DNA from: Adlercreutzia rubneri
GTDB lineage: Bacteria > Actinomycetota > Coriobacteriia > Coriobacteriales > Eggerthellaceae
Assembly (NCBI RefSeq): GCF_009755265.1
Contig: NZ_WPOO01000001.1
Coordinates: forward strand, 300,019 to 364,018
Reading direction: 5' to 3'
Length of the DNA stretch: 64,000 bases
The notes beneath the pieces were generated by a model. That model was not told where the DNA came from. It did not search any database and saw only the letters and a program-made list of their open reading frames with translations. Every line of letters starts with the position of its first letter. Within the stretch, counting starts at the first letter, position 1. Positions 1 through 9,266 of this stretch are shown here, in pieces. Position numbers and translations under genes: made by a program.

Positions 1-361
1 AGTTCGGGATGCACACCAGGCCATCGAAGGCGTGCCCCATGACGGCGCATTCCACGGAATCGGCGATGACCTCGCGCGATACGAGCGAGTAGTGCATGCC
101 CTCATGGTTCATGGCGATACCGTCGCACACGCCGATGGTGGAAATTTCGAAGGGGACGCCACCGGCCATATAGATGCCGGCCTTCACGGCCTCGGCGATC
201 TTGTCCAAGTGGGTGTGCCCGGGAATGACGTCGTTGCGCGAGCTCAGCACCGCGATGAAGGGGCGGTCCATCTCCTCGTCGGTGATGCCGTCCGCTTTGA
301 GCAGGCTGCGGTGCGGCGCGCGCGCCACCCCTCGCTTGATCTGGTCGCTCCTCAGTTCCAT
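1..361 (-). CDS. ilvD: dihydroxy-acid dehydratase, N-terminal part (runs off the window)
   Basis: IlvD is the iron-sulfur enzyme that dehydrates dihydroxy-isovalerate and dihydroxy-methylvalerate to the keto acids in valine, leucine and isoleucine synthesis. Only the first ~120 residues are present; the gene continues past position 1. The start ATG is at 361. The translation has the family's N-terminal pattern, with a PGHTHL stretch after a short SSRND segment and then GVCDGIAMNHEGMHYSL, which holds a conserved cluster cysteine. The reading frame is open and shows no damage. A long structured leader with a T-box stem I and a terminator directly before the start codon lies upstream, so expression is probably controlled by tRNA charging. 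Identification is from motif recognition and is firm. Confidence 0.93.
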   Translation of the reverse strand, partial: MELRSDQIKRGVARAPHRSLLKADGITDEEMDRPFIAVLSSRNDVIPGHTHLDKIAEAVKAGIYMAGGVPFEISTIGVCDGIAMNHEGMHYSLVSREVIADSVECAVMGHAFDGLVCIPN

Positions 362-391
362 AGGCCTCGCTTCCTCTCGCGCTGCGTCTCC

Positions 392-425
392 AAATACACA
401 AAAACCCGCTGCAAGATGCACCGGG
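392..425 (-). terminator. attenuator terminator in the ilvD leader
   Basis: On the minus strand a stem with CCCG, TGCA / TGCA, CGGG arms (one G-G mismatch) is followed by TTTTTGTG. It sits 31 nt before the ilvD start and is placed as the terminator arm of a T-box attenuator. Confidence 0.7.
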
Positions 426-429
426 CCGG

Positions 430-676
430 AAAACGAGACAGCCGTGCGACGACGCGCACAGGGAGGCTCTACGACAGATAACGGTGTCGCCGGTCCGACG
501 CTACTTGCCCCCTTCGGCCCGGCGGTAAGCCTGTCAACCGAAAGGTCGTTCGCACCGAACTGCTCAGAGGTGGCTTTTCGGGTCGCCCACCGCCTGCTCG
601 CACCAACCGCAGGCTCTCTTCAGATGGGTTCGCCCCTACTTTTCCTCGTCAACGCATTTCATCGGTATTAACTTGG
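430..676 (-). promoter_or_regulatory. T-box leader upstream of ilvD
   Basis: The minus strand here carries the hallmarks of T-box stem I. There is a GAGGA..AGTA segment for the loop E side, then AGAGAG (619-614) followed by GGTTGGTGCGA, and a GAAAAGCC-ACCTCTGAGC segment for the specifier side. ACCGA and TCGGT close the base of the stem. By analogy with the spacing in glyQS and ileS leaders, the specifier codon is GCC (plus coordinates 572-574), which reads alanine. A terminator follows. The UGGN bulge of the antiterminator is not clear; the closest match is around CGGACCGGCG. Stem I identification is good; the amino-acid assignment is less certain. Confidence 0.75.
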
Positions 677-682
677 CTCGGG

Positions 683-710
683 AGTTTAGCACTCCTGCGA
701 TCAATCGCAA
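683..710 (-). promoter_or_regulatory. candidate promoter of the ilvD T-box transcript
   Basis: Minus strand: TTGCGA (710-705), 16-bp spacer, TAAACT (688-683). Transcription would start near 676, just before the T-box stem I. Confidence 0.5.
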
Positions 711-871
711 GGCTTTTCGCTCATATTTCTACGGGAATCTGACGAAACGGGCACGGGCGGTGACAAATGGGCCGCGCCGCTGTGACGTTTGACGGTCCGT
801 CATGGAAGCTGACCGGCCATTCCGTAGACTGTTCAGGAAAGGGAAACGTCTATTCAGGAGAGGATACGGCC

Positions 872-1897
872 ATGAGCACCGCTACCGTCCATCGTCGCAA
901 GCTGGCAACTACCGGGGCCGTCCCCTCGGGCGCCTCCGCAGCAAAGCCGAGGTCTCGCTCCCGCCGCCCTTCCATCATCGGCGGCCCCCGAAGCACCGTT
1001 CCCGTTCGGTCGCAAGGTGCCGAGCAACCGACACGGGCCGTCCGCGCCGCTTCCCTGCACCCGCGCCCCGCTGCCGCGGGCAACTTCGTGCCCGATCCGG
1101 TCACCCTCGGGCTGACCGAGCGCGCCGAGCACCCCATGCTCGCACCTTCGTTGCACGCCTTCCGCGCCTACGCCTCGAACCATCCGGAGTTCTCCGAGCT
1201 GAAGGCCCGGGGCCTCCTTCCCATGATGCGGGCCCACCAAGGATTGCGCCTGGCCATCTTCGGCGTCACCGCCGCCTTGGTGCTGCTTCTCGTAGCGCTT
1301 CTGGTCTACTGGTGGCTCCTTCCGGCTCCCGCCGCCGCCGACTCCCCTTACGCCACCGCCGATGCCGGCGCGGCCCAGAGCACGGCCGTGGACCGGTGGG
1401 GGCAGGGCACGGTGCCCTCCCTGTACCAGAACGACGCCTCTTGGGCCGACGTCCCCTACGGCCAGGCCACGTTGGCTTCCACCGGGGCTGCTCCCGTGGC
1501 GCTGGCCATGGCTTACGTGGCCGCGACCGGTGACACCGAGTACACCCCCGTCGCGTTCGCCCAATGGGCCACCGATCACGACCTGACCGCCGCCGGCACC
1601 GACACCGTCGCCTCGTTCCTGCAACAGGCCGGCTCCGCGTTCGGCCTGGCCGTCGAGCCGGTGGAAGTTGACGCGCAGACGCTGCGGCGCGCCATCGTCT
1701 CGAATGTGCCCGTGCTCGTCGTCACCCAGCCCGGCACCTTCGCGCCGACAACCTCGGTGGTGGTGCTCGACGACATCGACAAGGACTCCCGCATCGTGCT
1801 GCACGACCCGACGAGCCCGAGCCGCTCGGCCAAGAGCTGGGCCTTCGACGACATCACCGACGCCGCCGCGCTCGCTTTCACGGTGCATGAGGCGTGA
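872..1897 (+). CDS. membrane-anchored C39-like protein without catalytic residues
   Basis: A 341-residue protein of unknown role. The start at 872 is chosen because AGGAGAGG lies just before it; a longer reading from 767 has no ribosome binding site. The first ~120 residues are basic and Pro/Ser/Ala-rich, and probably cytoplasmic. One membrane helix follows at about 124-148, then an extracytoplasmic domain that resembles the C39_2 cysteine-peptidase-like fold (YQNDASWADVPYG near residue 185). The family's catalytic cysteine normally sits in a TGCGP motif; here it reads TGAAP (about 204-209). The usual GH before the next strand is TTS (about residue 290). So the fold seems kept and the active site lost. 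No operon partner is evident. Confidence 0.7.
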   Translation: MSTATVHRRKLATTGAVPSGASAAKPRSRSRRPSIIGGPRSTVPVRSQGAEQPTRAVRAASLHPRPAAAGNFVPDPVTLGLTERAEHPMLAPSLHAFRAYASNHPEFSELKARGLLPMMRAHQGLRLAIFGVTAALVLLLVALLVYWWLLPAPAAADSPYATADAGAAQSTAVDRWGQGTVPSLYQNDASWADVPYGQATLASTGAAPVALAMAYVAATGDTEYTPVAFAQWATDHDLTAAGTDTVASFLQQAGSAFGLAVEPVEVDAQTLRRAIVSNVPVLVVTQPGTFAPTTSVVVLDDIDKDSRIVLHDPTSPSRSAKSWAFDDITDAAALAFTVHEA

Positions 1898-1966
1898 TTT
1901 GTCCCTAGGAGAGCCGACGGCTATGGGCTAAAGTGGAAGGGAACAGCCCCTTCGAAAGGAAGCCCT

Positions 1967-2527
1967 ATGGATTATCGTCAAGTTACCGTGCACCCCGAGT
2001 CGCGCATCGCCCCCAACGCCACGTTGGTGGGCCATGTGGAAGTGGCCAAAGATGCCACGATCCTGTTCAATGCCACGCTGCGCGGCGATTACGGCAGCCG
2101 CATCGTCGTGGGCGAGGGCTCCAACGTGCAGGAGAACAGCTGTCTGCATCTCGATTACAACCAGGACTGCATCGTGGGCCGCGGCGTGACCATCGGCCAC
2201 GGAGCTGTGGTGCATGGCTGCACCCTGGGCGACAACGTGCTCGTGGGCATGGGGGCCGTCGTCATGAACGGGGCCGTTATCGGCGCGAACTCGCTCGTGG
2301 CCGCAGGCGCCCTGGTGACCGAGGGCATGCAGGTGCCGGAAGGGTCGCTTGTGGTGGGCGTGCCGGCGAAGGTGCGCCGGACGCTGACCGAGGAGGAAAT
2401 CGCCGGCAACCGCGAGGCGGCCGAGGGCTACGCCGTCATCGGCCGCGACCTGGCCGAGCAGGGCATCCTCTACTGGGGCGCCGACATCCCCGCCGACGCG
2501 CGCACCATCGCCCTCGCGCGGGACTAG
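1967..2527 (+). CDS. gamma-carbonic-anhydrase-like hexapeptide-repeat protein
   Basis: A 186-residue left-handed beta-helix protein of the YrdA/PaaY/gamma-carbonic-anhydrase group. A GAAAGGA site precedes the ATG at 1967. Hexapeptide repeats run through most of the chain. The three zinc-ligand histidines of the family are in place: one in SCLHLDYN and two in IGHGAVVHG. Family members are trimers that bind a metal between subunits; some hydrate CO2, others act on CoA esters or have no known activity, so the substrate stays open. Length is normal. It stands alone between the C39-like gene and a convergent nucleoside phosphorylase. Confidence 0.85.
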   Translation: MDYRQVTVHPESRIAPNATLVGHVEVAKDATILFNATLRGDYGSRIVVGEGSNVQENSCLHLDYNQDCIVGRGVTIGHGAVVHGCTLGDNVLVGMGAVVMNGAVIGANSLVAAGALVTEGMQVPEGSLVVGVPAKVRRTLTEEEIAGNREAAEGYAVIGRDLAEQGILYWGADIPADARTIALARD

Positions 2528-2554
2528 CTAGAGGCGGCGCACTGCCAGATGAGT

Positions 2555-2582
2555 CCGTAGGGGCTGACCTTGGTCAGCCCCT
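2555..2582. repeat. dispersed GGGGCTGACC/GGTCAGCCCC palindrome
   Basis: Copy of the window-wide short palindrome family, flanked by CCGTAG as in other copies. Together with the next copy it fills the gap between convergent genes. Confidence 0.85.
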
Positions 2583-2632
2583 AATGCTCGAAAGCCGTAA
2601 AGGCTATCGCATTGGCGCCGATCATCTCGCGA

Positions 2633-2661
2633 CAGGGGGGCGACCGAGGTCGCCCCCCTAC
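2633..2661. repeat. dispersed GGGGCGACC/GGTCGCCCC palindrome
   Basis: Second copy in the 170-bp gap between the convergent carbonic-anhydrase-like and nucleoside phosphorylase genes. It could fold as a hairpin in either transcript. Confidence 0.85.
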
Positions 2662-2699
2662 AGATGGGCTTTCGCACTAGTTTTCACGAGCGAAACGCG

Positions 2700-3530
2700 C
2701 TATATCTTGAGAAGAACCCCCTCAATAAGCCGGCAGAAGTCGGCTTCTCTTGTTTGGGCCACCTCGTGCACCTCCTCGTCGGAAGGGCTCGCGCCCTCCA
2801 CGCCGCAGGCCATGTTGCTTACGAGCGAGATGCCGAGCACGCGCATCCCCACATGGCGCGCCGCGATGACCTCCTCGCACACGGACATGGCCACAGTGTC
2901 GGCGCCCCAAGAGCGGAACATCTGAATCTCCGCCGGCGTCTCGAAGGAGGGGCCGAGCAGGCCCAGGTAGACGCCCTCCTGCACGGGAATGGCCAGCGCC
3001 TCGGCAGTCTGCCGGGCCAGCTGGCGCAGGGCCGGGTCGTAAGCGTCCAACATGGAGAAGAACCGCGGCGCCATGGCGGCGGGCTCGGTACCGGTGATGG
3101 GGTTGCGCCCCGTGAAGTTCAGCTGGTCGGTCATGATGCAGAAGTCGCCGACGCGGTAGCTCTCGTTGATGGCGCCGGCAGCGTTGGTGGTGATGAGCGT
3201 ACCAGCCCCGAGCCGGGCCATGAGCCACACGGGGAAGGCGACCTCTTGGGCGGTGTAGCCCTCGTAGCCGTGGAGACGTCCCTGCATGGCGAGCACCCGT
3301 TTGCCGCCCAGCATGCCGGCCACGAAGCGCCCCACGTGCCTGTTGGCCGTGGAGACGCCCATGCCGGGCACCTCGCCGAAGGGGACGAAGACGGGATCGG
3401 CGATGCGCTCGGCCAGAGGACCGAGCCCCGATCCCAAAATCAACCCGACTTCCGGCCGGAAAGCGCCCAGGCACTCCTCCATCACCGCCTGGGCCTCATC
3501 CAGCGTCCCCCTCAGGTTTTCCAGAGCCAT
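2700..3530 (-). CDS. purine nucleoside phosphorylase
   Basis: A 276-residue trimeric-type purine nucleoside phosphorylase (PunA/PNP family). It splits purine (deoxy)nucleosides with phosphate to the base and (deoxy)ribose 1-phosphate for salvage. Family features visible are LGSGLGPLAERI near the N-terminus, the RLHGYEG segment, TNAAGAINESY, and GLLGPSFETPAEI near the base-binding site. The ATG at 3530 is preceded by AGGAAGG, and that site overlaps the prmC stop codon at 3545-3547, so the two genes are translated from one message and probably coupled. A much longer open frame extends upstream but only runs through prmC in another frame. Confidence 0.93.
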   Translation of the reverse strand: MALENLRGTLDEAQAVMEECLGAFRPEVGLILGSGLGPLAERIADPVFVPFGEVPGMGVSTANRHVGRFVAGMLGGKRVLAMQGRLHGYEGYTAQEVAFPVWLMARLGAGTLITTNAAGAINESYRVGDFCIMTDQLNFTGRNPITGTEPAAMAPRFFSMLDAYDPALRQLARQTAEALAIPVQEGVYLGLLGPSFETPAEIQMFRSWGADTVAMSVCEEVIAARHVGMRVLGISLVSNMACGVEGASPSDEEVHEVAQTREADFCRLIEGVLLKI

Positions 3531-3544
3531 AGAGAATATCCTTC

Positions 3545-4654
3545 CTAGCGTTTCGCCACCAGTACGCGGGGTCTTCCCGTCAGATCGTCCACGATATGCA
3601 CGTCGACGAATCCCGCTTGCTCGGCCACGGCACGGGCGGCGTCCATGTGCCCCTCGTACAGCTCGCAGGCGAGCACGCCGCCAGGCTTCAGGGCCCGGGC
3701 GGCCCACTGGGCGAGCGGCCGGAACAGATCGAGCCCGTCGGCGCCCCCGTCCAGGGCGAGCGTCGGCTCGAAATCGGCCACCTCGCGCGGAATGCCAGCC
3801 ATAACGGCGGTGGGCACGTAGGGCGGGTTGGAGACCACGGCGTCGAAGGTGCCCATGCGCTTCTCGCCGATGCCGGAGCCCAGCGAGCACTGCAGCACGG
3901 CCACGCGGTCGGCAAGCCCCAAGGCCTCGGTGTTTTCTTTGGCGAGCGCCACCGCCTCCGGCGCGACATCCGTGGCGATGACCCGCACATCCGGGTGCTC
4001 GTAGGCCAGCGAGCAGGCGATGCAACCGGATCCCGTGCACAGGTCGGCCACGAGAAGGCTTTTGCGAGTCTCATCCATGCCTGCAGACGAGGGGCGACCA
4101 AGGTCGCCCCCTACGGAGGAGTCCTCCGCAGCATCACTCGGTTCGGCTGCCGCATCAGCGTCGTCGTCATTCGCAGCCGAGGGGCGACCAAGGTCGCCCC
4201 CTACGGAGAGGGAAGCAGATTCCCCCGCCTCCTCCAGGGCCTTCTTCACGGCGGCGACAGCCTCGCGCTCCTGCTCGGCGGCCTCGGGGTTCCACGCCAC
4301 ATCGCGGGGGCCGGGCGTCGGCAGCGCCGCAAGCACTTCGCTCACGAGCACCTCGGTCTCGGGCCGCGGAATGAGCACACCGGGCCGCACCTTCACGTTG
4401 ATGTGCCGAAAAGCCACTTCCCCAGTGATGTACTGCAAGGGCTCCCCGGCCCCGCGCCGCCGCACATAGTCGCGCAGCACCCCACGCTCGTCCTCCGAAA
4501 GCAGCCGATCGAAATTGACGAAGAGCTGCGTGCGCGAAAGTCCGCAGGCCTCGGAGAGCAGCCACTGCGCCGAGAGCCGGGGATTCTCATCCCCTTTGTC
4601 GGCCAGGTACCCTTCAGTCCATTCCAGCGCTTTCTTTATCGTCCATTCAGACAT
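3545..4654 (-). CDS. prmC: peptide chain release factor N5-glutamine methyltransferase with a repeat-derived insert
   Basis: PrmC methylates the glutamine of the GGQ motif in RF1 and RF2. The protein is 369 residues, against about 280 in most bacteria. The N-terminal helical domain and the LIPRPETE segment come first. The catalytic part holds LCTGSGCIA (SAM binding) and the VSNPPYVP motif that contacts the substrate glutamine. Between LIPRPETE and LCTGSGCIA lies an acidic, low-complexity insert of about 70 residues. It contains the peptide SVGGDLGRPS twice, each encoded by one copy of the dispersed palindrome family (4089-4117 and 4179-4208). The frame is open, so the enzyme is probably functional. 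It follows prfA, its substrate gene, as in many bacteria. Confidence 0.93.
   Translation of the reverse strand: MSEWTIKKALEWTEGYLADKGDENPRLSAQWLLSEACGLSRTQLFVNFDRLLSEDERGVLRDYVRRRGAGEPLQYITGEVAFRHINVKVRPGVLIPRPETEVLVSEVLAALPTPGPRDVAWNPEAAEQEREAVAAVKKALEEAGESASLSVGGDLGRPSAANDDDADAAAEPSDAAEDSSVGGDLGRPSSAGMDETRKSLLVADLCTGSGCIACSLAYEHPDVRVIATDVAPEAVALAKENTEALGLADRVAVLQCSLGSGIGEKRMGTFDAVVSNPPYVPTAVMAGIPREVADFEPTLALDGGADGLDLFRPLAQWAARALKPGGVLACELYEGHMDAARAVAEQAGFVDVHIVDDLTGRPRVLVAKR
4089..4117. repeat. in-frame palindrome copy within prmC (proximal to the catalytic domain)
   Basis: GGGGCGACC..GGTCGCCCC core plus CTACGGAG, read on the minus strand as SVGGDLGRPS. Sequence matches the intergenic copies. 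Confidence 0.9.
4179..4208. repeat. second in-frame palindrome copy within prmC
   Basis: Same element as at 4089, 90 bp away, in the same frame and also encoding SVGGDLGRPS. Confidence 0.9.
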
Positions 4655-4687
4655 CGGGTTAACGGCCTTTCAGTAGTGTAGAAGTCA

Positions 4688-4813
4688 GGCGCGGACAGGA
4701 GGCGATGGTGCCGCGCGCAGTTCATTCAATGGCATCCGTGAAAGCCGCAACCCTTTGCAAGCCCTGCCATTGAATGCTGTTTGAGCACGGTGCCGTCGCC
4801 TCCTGGCCGCGCC
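4688..4813. repeat. structured inverted-repeat element between prfA and prmC
   Basis: A 126-nt element. Outer arms begin CAGGAGGCGA (4696) and end TCGCCTCCTG (4805), with differences that keep G-U pairs. The inner 12-bp arms at 4723-4734 and 4765-4776 (CATTCAATGGCA) match perfectly. CTGTTTGAGC lies on the right side, as in the element at 8011-8144. Confidence 0.75.
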
Positions 4814-4825
4814 GTCAGGTTGAGG

Positions 4826-5899
<1,074 letters not shown>

Positions 5900-5996
5900 G
5901 GGTGCTTCCTTTGCGTGAAACGGGTGTGTTGGAAAGCGCCCGAAGGCGCAACTTTGCATTGTAGCAGAAGGGACAAGACCCTGGCGCGCTATCTAC

Positions 5997-7385
5997 TTAA
6001 TGGCCGTCGTCTTCGGAATCTGGAACGTTGCAGACGCCGCCGGGGCAGCGCTCGGTGAGGTCGAAGGTACCGGCGTGGCGTGCGCCGGCGGCGGCCAGGC
6101 GCGCCTTCAGCTGGCGGTGCCGTTCGCGCTCGCGGCGGCGGTGCTCGGCCAGGATGCGGGCCACGGCGCGGGGCTGCTCGCGGATCTCGCGCAGCGCGCC
6201 GCCCAGCTCGGCGTTCACCGAATGGGCCGTGACGGAGGCCAGAAGCGGCATGAGGAACACGGTGACGCCGCCGGCGGCCACGAGCACGGAAGCGGTCTGC
6301 TGACTCATGGCATCGGCGGAGACGGCCACGCTGGTAACGGCCACGATGATAGGCAGCGCCGTGGTGCAGTAGAAGGCGACGGTCAGCCGCTCGCGCACGT
6401 CCATGGTGCGCGACTCGCGCCCCGTGGAAAGCCCCACGAAGATGGGGAGCGCCCGCACGAACAGCAAAAGCAGGATGAACAGCACGAGCAGCTCCGGCTG
6501 CGCGCCGATAGCCCGCACGTCCACCTTCGCCCCGGACACCACGAAGAACAGCGGCACGAGGAAACCGTAGGCGATGGCGTTGTGCTTCATCTCCATGGTC
6601 TGGTCGCCTGTAGGGATGAGGTAGCGCAGGATGAAGCCGGCGGCGAAGGCGCCGAGCACGATATCCAAATCGAAGACGGCGGAAACAGCCGTTAGGCCGA
6701 TGAGCAGCAGATTCACCGAACGGATGACCATCTGCGTGTTGGTGTTGGCATTGGCGACGATGAACCGGTGCACATAGCCGCCGATGCGCTCGGCGATCTT
6801 CGGCACGGCGGCGGCCGCCACGGCGATGGCGAGGAACGCGAGGAGGATGACCACGGTCTGCCAGGTGGCCCGGGTCGAGAGCAAAAGCGCCATGGCGATG
6901 ATGGGAAGCAGCTCGCCCCAGGTGCCGTAGGCGATGATCTCGTTCCCCATCCGCGTGCCCAGGATGCCGCGCTCCTGCAGAATGGGCAGAAGCGTGCCCA
7001 TGGCCGTGGTAGTGAGCGCGATGACCACGGCGAGCCCGTCCAGCTCGAAGGCCGACAGCGTCGGCCAAATGGCCACGACGACGAACGCGATGGCGAAGGT
7101 GACCGCCCAGGTAGCAGCTCCGCGCTTCCCCTCCGTACCGGTGAGGTTCTTCGGCGATATCTCGTAGCCGGCGAGAAGGAACAGGAAGGCGAGGCCCAAA
7201 TCCGACAGCAGGTTGATGGCGTCGGTAGACTGAATGGCACCGAGCCCGTGAGGGCCGAGCAGCGCCCCGGCCAGAAGAAGGAGCACCGTCTCGGGAATCG
7301 GCTTGCCCGGAATGAGTCCGGCGATGATGGGGCACGCGACGGACACCAGCGATATGAGGGCCAGCGAGACCAAATCGATCGCCAT
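5997..7385 (-). CDS. CPA2-family cation:proton antiporter (Kef-type membrane domain)
   Basis: A 462-residue integral membrane protein with about 12 hydrophobic segments, of the Na+/H+ exchanger / KefB membrane-domain type. The start at 7385 follows AAAGGAAG; a longer reading to 7535 has no such site. The first helices contain LLSDLGLAFLFLLAGYEI, the typical third-helix region of the family. There is no C-terminal TrkA-N/RCK domain as in KefB/KefC, only a short basic, Cys- and His-containing tail (CPGGVCNVPDSEDDGH at the end). It probably exchanges Na+ or K+ for protons in pH or osmotic balance. It stands directly upstream of prfA on the same strand, with about 100 bp between them. Confidence 0.85.
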   Translation of the reverse strand: MAIDLVSLALISLVSVACPIIAGLIPGKPIPETVLLLLAGALLGPHGLGAIQSTDAINLLSDLGLAFLFLLAGYEISPKNLTGTEGKRGAATWAVTFAIAFVVVAIWPTLSAFELDGLAVVIALTTTAMGTLLPILQERGILGTRMGNEIIAYGTWGELLPIIAMALLLSTRATWQTVVILLAFLAIAVAAAAVPKIAERIGGYVHRFIVANANTNTQMVIRSVNLLLIGLTAVSAVFDLDIVLGAFAAGFILRYLIPTGDQTMEMKHNAIAYGFLVPLFFVVSGAKVDVRAIGAQPELLVLFILLLLFVRALPIFVGLSTGRESRTMDVRERLTVAFYCTTALPIIVAVTSVAVSADAMSQQTASVLVAAGGVTVFLMPLLASVTAHSVNAELGGALREIREQPRAVARILAEHRRRERERHRQLKARLAAAGARHAGTFDLTERCPGGVCNVPDSEDDGH

Positions 7386-7678
7386 GACGCTTCCTTTCTC
7401 TCCCCTGCGCGAACGCGCGGTATTCGAGTCCACTATAGGCATTTTAACGAATGTGAGCGGCATGCAGGGAGCGGCGATGACAGACTGTTGAAGACGTGAG
7501 CGATTCAGCCGCAGATTATCTGCCGTCTGTGCCACGGTTTCGTGTCAGCCCCTTGACGCGGCGTCGCGTCGGCAGCGCCTTTGGCTAGAATACCAGGCGG
7601 AAGCGGATCCCAGCCGATGCGCGCCAAGGCGAGTTCGGCCCATTCCGCGCTATACGAACATCCATTTAGGAGGATATC
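7386..7678. other. intergenic region upstream of trxA
   Basis: About 290 bp between divergent genes. A TTTGGCTAGAAT extended -10-like sequence is near 7582-7593 on the plus strand, but the -35 is not clear. I see no RNA gene or repeat here. Confidence 0.4.
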
Positions 7679-7987
7679 ATGGCTGAGGTAATCAAAACGG
7701 CTGACGAGTTCCAGACGAAGGTGCTCGAGGCGAAGACCCCGGTGCTCGTCGACTTCTTCGCCACCTGGTGCGGCCCGTGCCGTATGGTGGCGCCGGTCAT
7801 CGACGAGATCGCGACCGAGAAGGCGGGGCAGGTGGCCGTCTACAAGGTGGACATCGATCAGAGTCCGGACCTGGCCTTCAAGTATCAGGTCTCCAGCGTG
7901 CCGACCCTCATCGTCTTCGAGAACGGCCAGATCAAAAATGAGCGCCTCGGCGCCCAGCCCAAGCAGAACATCCTCGCGATGCTCTAG
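7679..7987 (+). CDS. trxA: thioredoxin
   Basis: A 102-residue classical thioredoxin with the WCGPC active site in FFATWCGPCRMVAP, the cis-proline in SSVPTLIVF, and normal length. TAGGAGGATATC before the ATG is a near-ideal ribosome binding site. It reduces protein disulfides in the cytoplasm and is itself reduced by the TrxB protein encoded downstream at 8166. The 178-bp gap between the two genes is filled by a large inverted-repeat element, so they could be one transcript with a structured spacer. Confidence 0.96.
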   Translation: MAEVIKTADEFQTKVLEAKTPVLVDFFATWCGPCRMVAPVIDEIATEKAGQVAVYKVDIDQSPDLAFKYQVSSVPTLIVFENGQIKNERLGAQPKQNILAML

Positions 7988-8010
7988 TTTCAACAGAGGC
8001 AATGTTCAGC

Positions 8011-8144
8011 GGGAACACGGGGTGCCTTGACCGAGCGAGTTCCGCAGATGGCATCGAAGGCGCAAAGCTGCAGAGTACGCAAGATCGCCTCGCCTTCGAT
8101 ACCATCGAGGACTGTTTGAGCGAATCAAGGTACCCCGTGGTCCC
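8011..8144. repeat. structured inverted-repeat element between trxA and trxB
   Basis: A 134-nt element. Left arm CACGGGGTGCCTTGA (8016-8030) pairs with TCAAGGTACCCCGTG (8125-8139), and ATGGCATCGAAGGCG pairs with CGCCTTCGATACCAT, mostly through G-U-compatible changes. The right side carries GGACTGTTTGAGCG, shared with the elements at 4688 and near 50200. Confidence 0.75.
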
Positions 8145-8165
8145 GCCCGAGGGAGACCCACAACT

Positions 8166-9176
8166 ATGACTGAACAAGTTACCGACAACCGCATGGGCGC
8201 GCCGGTGGGGCCCGATGAGGGCCAGGAGGTGTACGACCTCGCCATCATCGGCGCGGGCCCAGCCGGTCTCACGGCGGCGCTGTACGCGGCCCGCGCCGGA
8301 CTCTCCACCGCGCTATTCGAGCGCCTCTCCCCCGGCGGCCAGTGCGCCCAAACCGAGCACTTGGAGAACTACCCCGGCTACACCCGATCCACCAGCGGCT
8401 TCGAGCTATCCATGGACATGTACGATCAGGCCCTCTCCTTCGGGGCGAAGGCCATCATGGAAGACGTCACCTCCGTGGACTTCTCCGCCGAGCCCAACAA
8501 GCTCGTCACGCCCTTCAACACCTACTTCGCCCGCACGGTCATCGTGGCCACGGGCGCGGTGGCCAGCCAGCTCGGGCTGCCCCGCGAGGATGAGCTGCGC
8601 GGCCGCGGCGTATCCTATTGCGCCACCTGCGACGGCAACTTCTATCGCGACAAGGACGTGGTGGTCGTGGGCGGCGGCAACACGGCGGCGGCCGACGTCA
8701 TCTACCTCGCGCGCATCTGCCGCAAGGTGTACCTGGTGCACCGGCGCGACAAGCTGCGGGCCACGGCCATCTACCATGAACGCCTACGCGAGCTCGGCAA
8801 CGTCGAGTTCTGCTGGGACAGCATTGCCGAGGAGTTCATCGCGGGCGAGAACGGGCGCGTGACGGGACTCAAGCTGCGCAACGTGAAGACTGACGACGAG
8901 CGAGTGCTTGCCGCCTCGGCCGTGTTCATCGCCATCGGCATGAGGCCCTACACCGCTTTTTTGGAGGGCGACCTGGAAACCGATGGCGGAGGCTATATCG
9001 TCGCCGACGCCATGGGCAGAACCACGATGCCCGGCGTGTTCGCCGCCGGCGACGTGCGCACCAAGGAGCTGCGCCAGGTGGTCACCGCCGTGGCCGACGG
9101 CGCCAACTGCGCCCAGTCCGCCTCAGAGTTTCTGGAGGCCAAGGAGGCCATTGAAGAGGCTCCCTCGGCGGTATAA
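8166..9176 (+). CDS. trxB: thioredoxin reductase
   Basis: A 336-residue FAD- and NAD(P)H-dependent low-molecular-weight thioredoxin reductase. Visible features are the FAD-binding IGAGPAGLTAALYAARAG, the redox-active CATC in SYCATCDGNFY, a second nucleotide-binding GGGNTAAAD, and the C-terminal FAAGDVRTKELRQV typical of the family. There is a short N-terminal extension of about 20 polar residues before the first beta strand. GGGAG precedes the ATG at 8166. It works with TrxA, encoded just upstream. A strong bidirectional terminator follows. Confidence 0.95.
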   Translation: MTEQVTDNRMGAPVGPDEGQEVYDLAIIGAGPAGLTAALYAARAGLSTALFERLSPGGQCAQTEHLENYPGYTRSTSGFELSMDMYDQALSFGAKAIMEDVTSVDFSAEPNKLVTPFNTYFARTVIVATGAVASQLGLPREDELRGRGVSYCATCDGNFYRDKDVVVVGGGNTAAADVIYLARICRKVYLVHRRDKLRATAIYHERLRELGNVEFCWDSIAEEFIAGENGRVTGLKLRNVKTDDERVLAASAVFIAIGMRPYTAFLEGDLETDGGGYIVADAMGRTTMPGVFAAGDVRTKELRQVVTAVADGANCAQSASEFLEAKEAIEEAPSAV

Positions 9177-9212
9177 AGACGTCCGAGCGCCGAAATCCCA
9201 TTCATAAAAGAA

Positions 9213-9246
9213 GCGCGCCCGGATCCCGAAAAGGATCCGGGCGCGC
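9213..9246. terminator. bidirectional terminator between trxB and panF
   Basis: GCGCGCCCGGATCC and its exact complement flank a CGAAAA loop. The hairpin lies between convergent genes. Confidence 0.85.
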
Positions 9247-9266
9247 CGTGTTGACCGACCGCGGCT

